A DNA stretch of 64,000 nucleotides from Anaerolineae bacterium. Lineage in GTDB: Bacteria; Chloroflexota; Anaerolineae; Anaerolineales; Villigracilaceae. Shown here one piece after another: positions 51,723 through 61,097 of the stretch (position 1 is its first letter; each line of letters starts with the position of its first letter). Made by a program: the position numbers and the translations under genes. Where the stretch lies: positions 1 through 64,000 of the forward strand of contig JAJPIZ010000025.1 of NCBI GenBank assembly GCA_021324435.1, in the 5' to 3' direction. The notes under the pieces are model-generated. The model saw nothing but the letters and a program-made list of their open reading frames with translations, was not told where the DNA came from and made no database searches.

Positions 51723-52238
51723 TTGAATCGGTATTTCCGTGATTATACAGTTCTGCTTGGATTGGGCGGCGCGATCGTCGCGCTCGATCAATGGACAAAA
51801 TGGCTGGTGCGGACGAACATTCCGTTTATGGGTACGTGGCTTCCTGATTGGTTGAGCTGGCTCAGCCCGTATGCGCGCATCGTTCACTGGTCGAACAGCG
51901 GCGCGGCGTTTGGATCGTTTCAAAACGGCAACACCGTTTTTACCATTCTGGCAATCCTCGTCATCATTGCCATTTTTTATTACTACCCGCGCGTGGAATC
52001 CAATGATTGGACTCTGCGTTTGGCAATGGGCCTGCAATTGGGCGGCGCGGCGGGCAACCTGGTTGACCGTTTGATGATGGGCAAAGTCACCGATTTTATT
52101 TCGATTGGGACCTTTGCGGTTTTCAACATAGCCGACTCGTCCATTTCGGTGGGCGTGGTCGTATTGTTGCTGGGTGTCTGGCTCAAAGAGCGCGCCGATC
52201 AAAAGGCCGCGGCTCAGACGACGAGTACGGAGTTGTGA
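51723..52238 (+). CDS. lspA: Lipoprotein signal peptidase (signal peptidase II)
   Basis: 171 residues, integral membrane aspartic peptidase that cleaves lipoprotein signal peptides. Four hydrophobic helices; conserved NSGAAFGSF, GGAAGNLVDRLMMGKVTDFI (first catalytic Asp in VDR) and FNIADSSISVG (second in NIADS). The start is TTG at 51723 with GAGG ahead. The window encodes at least one lipoprotein (11816-12370). Its stop overlaps the GTG start of rluD. Confidence 0.95.
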   Translation: MNRYFRDYTVLLGLGGAIVALDQWTKWLVRTNIPFMGTWLPDWLSWLSPYARIVHWSNSGAAFGSFQNGNTVFTILAILVIIAIFYYYPRVESNDWTLRLAMGLQLGGAAGNLVDRLMMGKVTDFISIGTFAVFNIADSSISVGVVVLLLGVWLKERADQKAAAQTTSTEL

Positions 52239-53161
52239 CTGAAGAAGTTTTTACCTTCCGCTTCCAAAGGCCGGACGAGGAACGGCTCGACCACTTTTTA
52301 GTTGAGTCGTTGCCCGATTTTTCCCGCGCTCGCCTGCAGGCATTGATCAAAGATGGTCTTGTCCGCGTGAACGGTACGCCCGCAAAGAAGTCCGGGCAGA
52401 TGCTGGGGCGCGGCGCGTTGGTTGAAGTTCGCATCCCTCCGCCCGCGCCGACAGGTTTGGTGGGGGAAGATATTCCGCTCGATGTTGTTTTTGAAAATGA
52501 AGATTTGATCGTGATCAACAAACCTGCCGGGATGGTGGTTCATCCCGCCGCGGGGCACGATTCGGGAACGTTAGTTCACGCGGTGTTGGGTTATGACCCC
52601 GACATTGAAGGCATCGGCGGCGAAGAACGCCCCGGCGTCGTGCATCGGCTCGATAAAGATACTTCAGGCCTGATCGTTCTTGCGAAAAACGATCAAGCCC
52701 ATCGCTGGTTGCAGGATCAATTCCGTTTGCGAAAAGTCGAAAAGACGTATCTCGCGCTGGTGGACGGCAGACCTCCAACTCCATCGGGCCGCGTAGAGAC
52801 CGCAATTGGCCGTGATCCGAGGCATCGTAAGAAGATGGCGATTGTGCGTGAAGGCAAAGGCCGTGAGGCGATCAGCGAATACAAAACCGTTGAGTCTTTT
52901 CAGAATCACACTCTGCTTGAGTTTCGTCCGTTGACCGGTCGGACACATCAAATTCGTTTGCATTGTGCGTTTTTAGGATGCCCGATTGTCGGCGATGAAG
53001 TTTACGGAAAAAAGAAATCGTCCATCCCAATTGGTCGTCATTTTCTCCATGCATACCGATTGAAGATTGCCTTGCCGAACGGAAAACACGCACAGCAATT
53101 TGAGGCCTCATTGCCGCCGGAGTTACAACGCGCGCTGGATAATTTGCGAAAGGAAAACTGA
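52235..53161 (+). CDS. rluD: Pseudouridine synthase RluD-like
   Basis: 308 residues. S4 domain at 15-70 ([38 protein letters not shown]), then the catalytic domain with [17 protein letters not shown] (catalytic Asp), [13 protein letters not shown] and [24 protein letters not shown]. It isomerises uridines of 23S rRNA. GTG at 52235 overlaps the lspA stop codon, as is common for lspA-rluD pairs. Confidence 0.95.
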   Translation: MTEEVFTFRFQRPDEERLDHFLVESLPDFSRARLQALIKDGLVRVNGTPAKKSGQMLGRGALVEVRIPPPAPTGLVGEDIPLDVVFENEDLIVINKPAGMVVHPAAGHDSGTLVHAVLGYDPDIEGIGGEERPGVVHRLDKDTSGLIVLAKNDQAHRWLQDQFRLRKVEKTYLALVDGRPPTPSGRVETAIGRDPRHRKKMAIVREGKGREAISEYKTVESFQNHTLLEFRPLTGRTHQIRLHCAFLGCPIVGDEVYGKKKSSIPIGRHFLHAYRLKIALPNGKHAQQFEASLPPELQRALDNLRKEN

Positions 53162-53163
53162 AA

Positions 53164-54201
53164 ATGGAATTCATTGACCTTCGTTCCGACACTGTCACCA
53201 AACCCACGCCTGAAATGCGCGAGGCCATGGCGAAAGCCGAAGTCGGCGATGACGTTTTTGGCGATGACCCAACCGTCAATCGCTTGCAGGAGATGGCCGC
53301 AGACATGATGGGCAAGGAGGCCGGGCTGTTCGTCCCTTCGGGCACGATGGGCAATCTGGCCGGTATTCTTTCTCATTGTCAGCGCGGCGATGAGGTCATC
53401 CTTGGAAAAAAGAATCACACGTTCCTGTTTGAAGCAGGAGGAATTTCAGTGCTTGGCGGAGTCCATTCGCATCAACTGGATAATCAGCCTGACGGCTCGC
53501 TTCTTCTTTCGGACATTGAGGCGGCCATCCGCCCCGACGATCCTCACGATCCGATCACGCGATTGATCTGCCTCGAGAACACGCATAATCGTTGCGGTGG
53601 GACGGTTCAGACTCCCGAATATATTCGGCAGGTCGCGGACTTTGCTCACGCGCGCGGATTAAAAGTTCATCTAGACGGCGCGCGGTTGTTCAATGCCGCG
53701 GCCGCACTGAATGTCTCGGCCAAAGAATTGGCCGGGCCGGTCGATTCGGTCACGTTTTGTTTGAGCAAAGGTCTATGTGCGCCGGTCGGGTCGGTGCTAT
53801 GTGGAGATAGAGAATTCATCAAGCGCGCGAACCGTATGCGCAAAATGCTGGGTGGAGGGATGCGTCAGGCCGGAGTGTTAGCCGCGGCCGGAATTGTGGC
53901 GCTCGAGAAAATGACGAAACGATTGAGCGAGGATCACGCGCGGGCGCGGAATCTGGCTGAAGGTCTGAGTGAGAACCGGAACATTATCCTCGACGCGGGG
54001 ACGCCTGCCACAAATATGATCTTCTTCAACCTTGCGCCAGGCGTGAAATTGTCCACATCGCAGATCGAAGAGAAAATGAAGACAAAAGGAATTCTGGTTC
54101 ACGCCAGCGGCGAACGCCGTTTCCGGCTTGTGACGCATTATTGGATTGATGACAAGGCGGTGGATAAAACAGTCGCTGTGTTTGCAGATGTTTTGCAATA
54201 A
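53164..54201 (+). CDS. ltaE: Low-specificity L-threonine aldolase
   Basis: 345 residues, fold-type I PLP enzyme cleaving L-threonine or L-allo-threonine into glycine and acetaldehyde. [54 protein letters not shown] and the Schiff-base Lys in [14 protein letters not shown]. It starts 2 nt after the rluD stop codon (own ATG, no strong ribosome site), so it is coupled to rluD. The product acetaldehyde may feed the ALDH at 6852. Confidence 0.95.
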   Translation: MEFIDLRSDTVTKPTPEMREAMAKAEVGDDVFGDDPTVNRLQEMAADMMGKEAGLFVPSGTMGNLAGILSHCQRGDEVILGKKNHTFLFEAGGISVLGGVHSHQLDNQPDGSLLLSDIEAAIRPDDPHDPITRLICLENTHNRCGGTVQTPEYIRQVADFAHARGLKVHLDGARLFNAAAALNVSAKELAGPVDSVTFCLSKGLCAPVGSVLCGDREFIKRANRMRKMLGGGMRQAGVLAAAGIVALEKMTKRLSEDHARARNLAEGLSENRNIILDAGTPATNMIFFNLAPGVKLSTSQIEEKMKTKGILVHASGERRFRLVTHYWIDDKAVDKTVAVFADVLQ

Positions 54202-54231
54202 AAGTAGAGGCCTGCTCGCGTGGCCGGGCTT

Positions 54232-55794
54232 CTATTTGTTCTCGCCTCTTTTTGATTTTGCCCATTCGGCAGAATCGGGTTCGATCTGATTCCGCCCGCG
54301 GCTCTTTGCGACATAGAGGCGTTGATCCGCAAGATCAATCAGCTTGATGATTTCGTTTGCTTCATCCGGGAATAATGCCAGTCCCTGGCTGACCGTTGGG
54401 ACAGGGATCGTTTTTTGATTCATGCCGTGAATCGTGAATACCGCCATCGTTTCGCGAATTCGCTCCGCGATCTGCCGCGCTTGCGCAGCGTTGGTGTTTG
54501 GCAATGAAATGGAAAACTCCTCGCCGCCCCAGCGCCCAACCGTATCTGTGCTTTTGATGTGCTGTTTGATTGTCTGACATAGGCTGGTTAGGACTTCATC
54601 ACCGACGAGATGGCCGTATGTGTCATTGTATTGTTTGAAGTGATCCACATCCAGCATGATGAGGCTGAGTTGTTGTTTTCTTTCAATGGCTTGGTCCGCT
54701 TGCTCCCTCAATAGGCGGAGAAACTGACCATGATTGTAAACTCCCGTCAGGCTGTCGAGTTGTGAGCGGAGTTCCACCTCTTCGTGATGATAGGTGTTGT
54801 GCAGAGCCTGCGTTGTATATTGCGCCAGGTTGGACAGCAATTCGAGATCCGCTTTGTCGAAAGCGTTGGGTCGGTAGGAGCCAATGGACATGATGCCATC
54901 AATCGTTCCGCTTTTGATCGGCACTCCCATCCACGACAGGCTGGTCTTGTGCTTTCCCGCCAGGACAAGGCGGACGCCGGGAAGTTCCACTTCCTTTCGA
55001 AGGTCGGGAAGAAAAAGACTTTGCTGATTGTTCACCACCCAGCTGGAAAGCGTGCCGTCCAATTTGACGCGCTGATTCTCGTAGGACTCACCATCATCGT
55101 AGACCAATTCGAGACGCAATTCGTCTCCTTCGCGAATGCCGACAAAATAAGTATCCGCCTCCACCGCGTTTCGGAAAGCGACACTCAGAAGCGCCAGGAC
55201 TTCCTTTCGGTCAATGGTGGACGCGATCTGGCGGCCAAAGTCTGTGATGATCTCGAGTCTGCGAATATGGTCAATTGATACGTTCTTAAGTTGACGGACT
55301 GTCTCGATAATAATGGCAGAGAGAACAGCCAGGCCGAGATGAAAAGTCCATTCTGCTATATCGCCGATATAATATCGCCGGATGATCAGAGTCAGGATCG
55401 TCGTCGCTATGACGAGAAAATAAGACGGAGCTCGGCCGGCAATGATCGAATTAGTGATAACCGCCAGGATCAAAAGAATGCCGATATAGATATCGAGTCG
55501 GTCGCGGATGGTGTAAGTGAGAATCGCCAGGCCCAGCGAAGTCACGATGGCATTCATCCACCCGATGCCGGGATACAAGTTGATGGCTGGGATCAGAACA
55601 AAATTGAAGACGAACAGATAGAGAATCCCTGCCAATCCCACCGTGACCAGCAATGACGCTCTGATCTGATCTATCGGCCACAAGAAAACGCCGGCGAAGA
55701 TCGTGATTGCCAAGACTGCAATGCTGGCGAAAGCCGAAGGCAACGCCGAAATATGGTGCTCTTGAGGTGTGAAGCCGAAACGTGAAGACTTCAT
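54232..55794 (-). CDS. Membrane diguanylate cyclase with GAF domain
   Basis: 520 residues. Six or more hydrophobic helices occupy 15-180, a GAF domain about 200-340 (EIITDFGRQIASTIDRKEVLALL, SWMGVPIKSGTIDGIMSIGS), and a GGDEF domain about 350-505 with the active GGEEF motif in VGRWGGEEFSISLP. LDSLTGVYNHGQF and LDVDHFKQYNDTYGH are also intact, so it should make c-di-GMP. The window also has an HD-GYP phosphodiesterase. ATG 55794 is chosen because the frame upstream is repeat-derived and overlaps a small reading frame. It converges on ltaE. Confidence 0.88.
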   Translation of the reverse strand: MKSSRFGFTPQEHHISALPSAFASIAVLAITIFAGVFLWPIDQIRASLLVTVGLAGILYLFVFNFVLIPAINLYPGIGWMNAIVTSLGLAILTYTIRDRLDIYIGILLILAVITNSIIAGRAPSYFLVIATTILTLIIRRYYIGDIAEWTFHLGLAVLSAIIIETVRQLKNVSIDHIRRLEIITDFGRQIASTIDRKEVLALLSVAFRNAVEADTYFVGIREGDELRLELVYDDGESYENQRVKLDGTLSSWVVNNQQSLFLPDLRKEVELPGVRLVLAGKHKTSLSWMGVPIKSGTIDGIMSIGSYRPNAFDKADLELLSNLAQYTTQALHNTYHHEEVELRSQLDSLTGVYNHGQFLRLLREQADQAIERKQQLSLIMLDVDHFKQYNDTYGHLVGDEVLTSLCQTIKQHIKSTDTVGRWGGEEFSISLPNTNAAQARQIAERIRETMAVFTIHGMNQKTIPVPTVSQGLALFPDEANEIIKLIDLADQRLYVAKSRGRNQIEPDSAEWAKSKRGENK

Positions 55795-55798
55795 TCTG

Positions 55799-55912
55799 TC
55801 ATTCCCCGTTTTGGATAGGCCCCCGCGACAGCCAGTATCCAGTCTCGACTGGCTCCCGTCCCGCGGTCGAGCTACAGGCTGAATTTTTGATGACAACCGC
55901 ACCTTTTTTCAT
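55799..55912 (-). CDS. Possible short peptide before the GGDEF gene
   Basis: A 37-residue reading frame (MKKGAVVIKNSACSSTAGRE...) with a perfect GGAGG site before its ATG and a stop only 5 nt ahead of the GGDEF start. It contains a CCAGTCGAGACTGG palindrome, so it may be only a repeat that happens to be open, or a coupled leader peptide. Confidence 0.3.
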   Translation of the reverse strand: MKKGAVVIKNSACSSTAGREPVETGYWLSRGPIQNGE

Positions 55913-56014
55913 AAAGTCCTCCATAGCATAGCATAAGAGGCCGTTTTTTTCTACCTTTTGAATGACCTTAAAAATATTTGATAGCCGATTGTAAATTCAG
56001 ACTTTGATTTCTGA

Positions 56015-56020
56015 TATAAT
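56015..56020 (+). promoter_or_regulatory. -10 box upstream of punA
   Basis: Perfect TATAAT 70 nt before the gene, in an AT-rich divergent intergenic region (55913-56089) shared with the GGDEF gene. No good -35 box at standard spacing. Confidence 0.4.
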
Positions 56021-56089
56021 CACCGCGCTAATTCCGCTTTATGGGGATCGCGCCCGACGCGCAGACAACATATCTTTCGACAGGTATTC

Positions 56090-56926
56090 ATGAGCGCCCA
56101 CTTTTCTTTGGATCAAATTGATGAGATTGTCAAAACGCTTCAATCCCGGACCTCGTATCGGCCGCGCGTTTCGATTATTTTAGGCTCCGGCCTGAACGAC
56201 CTCGCCAACTCCGTTCAAACGCCCGACGTCATTCCGTTTGGCGAACTCCCTCATTTTCCGGTTTCGACGGTCTTCGGTCACGCGGGGCGTATTATCATCG
56301 GTGAACTTGAAGGACAAACTGTCTTTGTCATGCAGGGACGCATTCACTTTTATGAGGGCTATACCATGGCGCAAGTCACTCTGCCGATTCGCGTCATGCA
56401 ACGATTCGGTATCGAGACGATGATCGTGACCAACGCGGCGGGCGGCGTGAACCCGGAGTTTATCCCCGGTGATGTAATGCTCATCACAGACCACCTTAAT
56501 TTCCTCGGCATGATGGGACACAATCCCCTGATGGGCCCTAATTATGATGAAATTGGCCCTCGCTTCCCTGATATGAGTCAGCCTTATGACCGCGCTTTGT
56601 GTGATCTGGCGCGCGGCGTGGCAAAGAAAGAGAAGATCACGCTCCGAGAGGGAGTCTACGCCGGGTTAAGCGGGCCTTCGTTTGAAGGTCCGGCAGATTT
56701 GCGTTTTCTTCGTCTGGCTGGCGCAGACTCGGTGGGGATGTCCACAGTCCCCGAGGTCATTGTCGCGCGGCACGGCGGTTTGCGCGTGCTTGGTTTCTCC
56801 GGCATCAGCAACAAGGCCAATCTGGATGGCTCGACAGTCACAACCCACGAAGAGGTGATCGAAGCGGGAAAAGTGATTACGCCGAAGATGGAAAAATTGA
56901 TCCGAGGCGTTTTGCGGCAGTTGTAA
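56090..56926 (+). CDS. punA: Purine nucleoside phosphorylase (trimeric type)
   Basis: 278 residues. Phosphorolysis of purine (deoxy)nucleosides. Motifs: ILGSGLNDLA (phosphate), FGHAGRIIIGEL, QGRIHFYEGY, TNAAGGVNPEFIPGDVMLITDHLNF, LSGPSFEGPADLRFLRLAGADSVGMSTVPEVIVARH and the Asn in SGISNKAN that binds purine N6/O6. Trimeric class for guanosine and inosine. Its deoxyribose 1-phosphate product is linked to deoC by phosphopentomutase, not found here. No clear ribosome site is seen. Confidence 0.95.
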   Translation: MSAHFSLDQIDEIVKTLQSRTSYRPRVSIILGSGLNDLANSVQTPDVIPFGELPHFPVSTVFGHAGRIIIGELEGQTVFVMQGRIHFYEGYTMAQVTLPIRVMQRFGIETMIVTNAAGGVNPEFIPGDVMLITDHLNFLGMMGHNPLMGPNYDEIGPRFPDMSQPYDRALCDLARGVAKKEKITLREGVYAGLSGPSFEGPADLRFLRLAGADSVGMSTVPEVIVARHGGLRVLGFSGISNKANLDGSTVTTHEEVIEAGKVITPKMEKLIRGVLRQL

Positions 56927-56941
56927 GCAAACGATTCTTAT

Positions 56942-57625
56942 ATGGCGCCTATCTATAAATTCCTCGGCACTTACGAAGTGCTGATCTATATTGGGCTGGC
57001 AATTGGCGGGCTTTTTGCTTTCCGCTGGTTGTGGCATTCGTGGAATGAATGGCGGCGCGCGATGTACAGCCTGGAGCGGGAATTCGCCCTTCAACGTATG
57101 ACGCGCTCGTTTGCATTCCTGGTGATCGTTCTTCTTTTGTTTTGTGGGGAATTGTTCACGGCCTCATTTGTGATCCCCAGTTTGCCCGCGTCGTATTTCA
57201 TCCCCACAGCGACTCTCGACTTGCTGGCGACTCCGACCGGGACGATCTCACCTGAATTGGCAACGCAGATCGCGCTGACGCCGCGCCCGGCTCCCACCCT
57301 GGGGAATGCCAGCGGTTGTGTGGAGAATCAATTGATCATCACTTCGCCAAAACCCGGCGCCGAAGTGAAAGGGACGATTGATATTCAGGGAACCGTCAAT
57401 ATTCCCAACTTTGGTTTTTACAAATATGAAGTCGCTCCGCTTAACTCTGATACCTGGGCCACGATTTCAGCAGACCGCAAAATTAAGGTCAACGAATCTT
57501 TGGGTTCATGGGATACAACCGCGTTGACTCCCGGAGATTATCAACTGCGCATCGTGGTCACTGATAATCAGGGACAGTCATTGCCGCCCTGCATTATTCC
57601 GATCCGTGTTATTCCAAATTCATAA
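56942..57625 (+). CDS. Membrane protein with Ig-like extracellular domain
   Basis: 227 residues. Two hydrophobic helices (about 8-28 and 55-80) separated by a charged loop with an aromatic cluster (WLWHSWNEWRRAMYSLEREFALQ). A Pro/Thr-rich stalk follows, then a beta-sandwich domain (about 135-225): ITSPKPGAEVKGTIDIQGTVNIPNFGFYKYEVAP, WDTTALTPGDYQLRIVVTDNQGQSLPPCIIPIRV. Such modules are common at Chloroflexota surfaces. Function unknown. It begins 15 nt after punA and ends 6 nt before the acetyltransferase. Confidence 0.7.
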   Translation: MAPIYKFLGTYEVLIYIGLAIGGLFAFRWLWHSWNEWRRAMYSLEREFALQRMTRSFAFLVIVLLLFCGELFTASFVIPSLPASYFIPTATLDLLATPTGTISPELATQIALTPRPAPTLGNASGCVENQLIITSPKPGAEVKGTIDIQGTVNIPNFGFYKYEVAPLNSDTWATISADRKIKVNESLGSWDTTALTPGDYQLRIVVTDNQGQSLPPCIIPIRVIPNS

Positions 57626-57631
57626 GGAAAT

Positions 57632-58171
57632 ATGTCTGCAACCGTTCAAATCCGTCCTGTGATCCAAGCCGACCTTCCACGCCTGATGGGTATGGATCAT
57701 TCCATTTCAAGCGAATACGTTTGGCAGCTGGAGTTGCGTCGCGAGACCGGGCAAATCGTCGCCACGTTCCGCGATGTGCGCCTGCCTCGGCCAATTACTT
57801 TAACCTACCCAAATAATCCCTTTTCTCTGGCGGATGATTGGACGCGCAAAGCCTTGTTCCTGACCGCCGTCTCGACCGCAGAACCGGTTGGGTATATCTG
57901 TCTGACGGAACATCCCGCGTCGGTCGCGTGGGTGACCGATCTGGTGGTCGCGCCCGAGTGGAGGCGTCGCGGCGTCGCTAGTGGGCTGTTGAATGCCGCA
58001 CAGGAATGGGCTTTGAATCGCGGTCACCGCAGGTTATTCATTGAAATGCAGTCCAAAAATCAACCGGCTATCCGCCTCGCCCAGAAACATGGATACGAAT
58101 TCTGCGGGTATAATGACCATTATTATTTGACGCAAGACGTCGCTCTATTCTTTGCGAGGGCATTGAAATAG
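57632..58171 (+). CDS. GNAT family N-acetyltransferase
   Basis: 179 residues. Acetyl-CoA motif VTDLVVAPEWRRRGVASGLLNAAQEWALNRGHRRLFIEMQSKNQPAIRLAQKHGYEFCGYN, with RRRGVA as the pyrophosphate loop. The N-terminal half is longer than usual and variable (SATVQIRPVIQADLPRLMGMDHSISSEYVWQLE). Substrate unknown; small molecule or peptide amines are typical. AAGGAAAT precedes the ATG. Confidence 0.83.
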   Translation: MSATVQIRPVIQADLPRLMGMDHSISSEYVWQLELRRETGQIVATFRDVRLPRPITLTYPNNPFSLADDWTRKALFLTAVSTAEPVGYICLTEHPASVAWVTDLVVAPEWRRRGVASGLLNAAQEWALNRGHRRLFIEMQSKNQPAIRLAQKHGYEFCGYNDHYYLTQDVALFFARALK

Positions 58172-58192
58172 AGCGTTTTTTGGGAAGGCTTT

Positions 58193-60106
58193 ATGTTTAA
58201 CGGTTGGACTGACAATTTACTGGTGGGGATCCAAACACTCAACCAGATCCTTACGGCGGGAATCGCCATCACGGCGTTCTCGTTATTTCTCTATTCCCTT
58301 TCCTTCAATTTACGTGACCGTGTAGCGCGATCCTTCGCAATCATTTTGATGTGTGTCGTGGTCGTCTTTACGACCGAGGCGCTTCAAAATAAATCCATTC
58401 CAAACTGGGGGATTGATGCATTGCTCCGCCTGCAATGGATTGGGATCGTTTTCCTCCCTGCTTCTTATCTACATCTTTCAGACGCAGTGCTGGTGACCGC
58501 CGGGCGTCCTTCGCGCGGCCGCCGACGTTTCGCCGTTCGTTTTATGTACGCGATCTCGGCAGGATTTTTGCTTCTGCTGGCCTTTGGGCTTTTACTGGGC
58601 CCGCTCGTTCCGGACGGGAAGCCGGCTCCACATCTTCAGCGGACTCTATGGGTCGAAGTTTTCACCGTCTACTACGTGGCGGCGATGGTCTGGGCGGGAA
58701 TCAATTTCGCGCGCGCCTATTCGCGCATGTTGACCCGTTCCGGCCGCCGCCGCATGTTGTATTTGATGGCTGGCGCGACGGCTCCCGCACTCGGATCGTT
58801 CCCATATCTGCTGTACGGTTCCGCGCTTGCCGCCCAGTATCCATTTTTCTTTTGGGGGCTGGCGACTATCATCAACGTGCTTGTCGGCGGATTGGTAGTG
58901 GTCATGGCCTATGCTGTGGCCTTCTTCGGCGTTTCGTGGCCGGATCGCGTTGTGAAAAGCAGATTGTTCAAATGGATCATGCGCGGCCCGGTCACGGCTT
59001 CACTGGCTTTGGCCATGATGACAATCGTGCGCCGCATTGGTGCGCTCATGGGCGCAGACTACAATGCTTTCGTTCCGTTGAGTGTTGTTGTTACGGTTCT
59101 GCTTTTTGAACACGCCATCACTCTATTCTTTCCGTTGTGGGAACGATATTTATTCTTTGGTCGCGACCGCGCTGAATTACAGGTTTTGCAAAGCATGGAA
59201 GAGCGACTGCTCACCGAGGGCGACTTGCAACAATTCCTGGAAGCGGTGCTGGCCGCGGTGCGCGATCACATGCAATCGCCGTCCGCTTTTGTGGCCGCGC
59301 TGGACGAAACGAAGTTATCGCTGATCGTCATGGGCGGCAATCGCGCCATGCTTGACCAGGACGCGCTCCCTGAAGCCCTCGAAATGCTTGGAAACGGCAA
59401 CGGCGGCGATCATCATGAATTCGTTTGGGGCAAATATTGGGTTCTTCCGCTTCACCAGCGCAAACGCGGCGACATGGATCGCGACGAGATTCCTCCGTTG
59501 TTGGGCTTGTTGGGCGTTGCCCGTCGAGGTGATCGCCCGATGGAGCGTGAGCAACGCGACGCTCTTTGGCTTCTTGCCGAGCGCGCCGCACTGGCATTGG
59601 AAGATCGTCAATTGCAACAACGCATCTTCCGCTCCTTGCAGGATTTGCAACCTCAAATGGACATGCTTCAACGTCTGCGTGCGGCGGGGCGGTATGATTC
59701 GCGCGCAAATCTTTTGAGTGAGGATGTGCCGCCAGAGTCCGATCTGGCTAACTGGGTGAAAGACGCGCTGACACATTATTGGGGCGGTCCAAAATTAACC
59801 AACAGTCCGTTGATGCAATTGCAGATCGTTCGGGAACTCGCGCGCGATCACGACGGCAACGCGTCCAACGCGTTGCGCGCGCTTCTGCGAAAAGCCGTGG
59901 ATCAAGTGAGGCCGGAGGGAGAGCGACGCTTCACCACGGAATGGATTTTGTACAATATCCTCGAAATGAAATTTATCGAGGGACGTAAAGTCCGCGAGGT
60001 GGCTGGGCGTTTGGCGATGTCTGAAGCGGATTTGTATCGCAAACAGCGCGTTGCAGTGGAAGCCGTGGCGAAAGCCATTCTTGAGATGGAAACACAAACG
60101 AGGTAA
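58193..60106 (+). CDS. 7TM sensor with GAF-like and helix-turn-helix C-terminal regions
   Basis: 637 residues. Seven to eight hydrophobic helices at 10-305 resemble the histidine-kinase N-terminal 7TM module, but no kinase follows. Residues about 320-470 look like a GAF-type domain (ELQVLQSMEERLLTEGDLQQFLEAVLAAV...SAFVAALDETKLSL). The C-terminal 90 residues (RPEGERRFTTEWILYNILEMKFIEGRKVREVAGRLAMSEADLYRKQRVAVEAVAKAI) are predicted helices with a helix-turn-helix feel. It could be a one-component membrane regulator. The stop codon overlaps the next start region (TAATG). Confidence 0.7.
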   Translation: MFNGWTDNLLVGIQTLNQILTAGIAITAFSLFLYSLSFNLRDRVARSFAIILMCVVVVFTTEALQNKSIPNWGIDALLRLQWIGIVFLPASYLHLSDAVLVTAGRPSRGRRRFAVRFMYAISAGFLLLLAFGLLLGPLVPDGKPAPHLQRTLWVEVFTVYYVAAMVWAGINFARAYSRMLTRSGRRRMLYLMAGATAPALGSFPYLLYGSALAAQYPFFFWGLATIINVLVGGLVVVMAYAVAFFGVSWPDRVVKSRLFKWIMRGPVTASLALAMMTIVRRIGALMGADYNAFVPLSVVVTVLLFEHAITLFFPLWERYLFFGRDRAELQVLQSMEERLLTEGDLQQFLEAVLAAVRDHMQSPSAFVAALDETKLSLIVMGGNRAMLDQDALPEALEMLGNGNGGDHHEFVWGKYWVLPLHQRKRGDMDRDEIPPLLGLLGVARRGDRPMEREQRDALWLLAERAALALEDRQLQQRIFRSLQDLQPQMDMLQRLRAAGRYDSRANLLSEDVPPESDLANWVKDALTHYWGGPKLTNSPLMQLQIVRELARDHDGNASNALRALLRKAVDQVRPEGERRFTTEWILYNILEMKFIEGRKVREVAGRLAMSEADLYRKQRVAVEAVAKAILEMETQTR

Positions 60107-60123
60107 TGGGAAGGCAGGATAGC

Positions 60124-61089
60124 ATGGTAAATCGTAAAGACTCGTCAAGAGAAAGTCCGATGCCGGTTGTGGATGATGGCTGGTGGGAGTCTGTGCTGGC
60201 AGAGGAGGGTCGTCATTCGCCGCATCCGGTCGTTCGTCCGCCGGTCCGGCGCGAGGTCCGGAATGAAGCGAAGCCGGAGGAGACGAATAAGATCACGCCG
60301 AACTGGATTCAAGTCAAGGACTTGTATTTGCGCGATCAAATCGTCAGCCTGAACGTGACGGGAAGTAATCGCGGCGGCTTGCTGGTCGAAGGGGAAGGGT
60401 TATATGGCTTTGTCCCATTTTCGCATTTGGTAGGTATGGGCGCCCAGGCCGAGCTTCAGGACCGCGATCAATGTATGCAGTCTTACATTGGCCGAACATT
60501 GAAACTCAAAGTGATCGAGTGCGTGCCGGAAGATGGGCGCATCGTTTTCTCGGAACGCGCCGCGCAGGCTGAACCGGGAAAACGCGCCGAGTTGTTTCAT
60601 TCGCTGCACTCCGGTGAGCGTGTGCGCGGCACGGTCACGAACATCACGGACTTCGGTGTGTTCGTTGATTTGGGCGGCGTGGAAGGTTTGATTCACATTT
60701 CCGAACTCTCTTGGGGGCGCGTCGTGCACCCAAATCAGATTGTCAAGATGGGACAAAACATTGAAGTCCAGGTGCTTGAACTTTCGCCGGAGCGTTGCCG
60801 CGTGGCTTTGAGTCTCAAGCGTCTATTTCCGAATCCGTGGCAAAAGATCGGCACTGATTTGAAAGTCGGTCAGATTGTTCCGGCCACAATCACGAGCGTT
60901 CTCTCGTATGGCGCGTTTGCCCGCCTTGATCTTGGTGTGGAGGGATTGATCCACGCGTCTGAAATGCCGCTGGCTCCCGGCCAATCGGTCAAAGATATTT
61001 TATCGGAAGGCCAGGCGGTGCAGGTTCGCATTCTGCATGTGGACGCTTCACATCAGCGCATGGGGCTGAGCATGAAACTCGACGCGTAA
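60124..61089 (+). CDS. S1 RNA-binding domain protein
   Basis: 321 residues. Three S1 domains: about 70-150 (IVSLNVTGSNRGGLLVEGEGLYGFVPFSHL), 165-240 (RVRGTVTNITDFGVFVDLGGVEGLIHISELSW) and 250-320 (IVPATITSVLSYGAFARLDLGVEGLIHASEM). The N-terminal 60 residues are basic and Pro-rich. It resembles a shortened ribosomal S1 and may bind mRNA. ATG 60124 has a better AAGGCAGGA site; an in-frame ATG at 60106 overlapping the upstream stop codon is possible. It lies 8 nt before ftsK. Confidence 0.85.
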   Translation: MVNRKDSSRESPMPVVDDGWWESVLAEEGRHSPHPVVRPPVRREVRNEAKPEETNKITPNWIQVKDLYLRDQIVSLNVTGSNRGGLLVEGEGLYGFVPFSHLVGMGAQAELQDRDQCMQSYIGRTLKLKVIECVPEDGRIVFSERAAQAEPGKRAELFHSLHSGERVRGTVTNITDFGVFVDLGGVEGLIHISELSWGRVVHPNQIVKMGQNIEVQVLELSPERCRVALSLKRLFPNPWQKIGTDLKVGQIVPATITSVLSYGAFARLDLGVEGLIHASEMPLAPGQSVKDILSEGQAVQVRILHVDASHQRMGLSMKLDA

Positions 61090-61097
61090 CTTTCATC

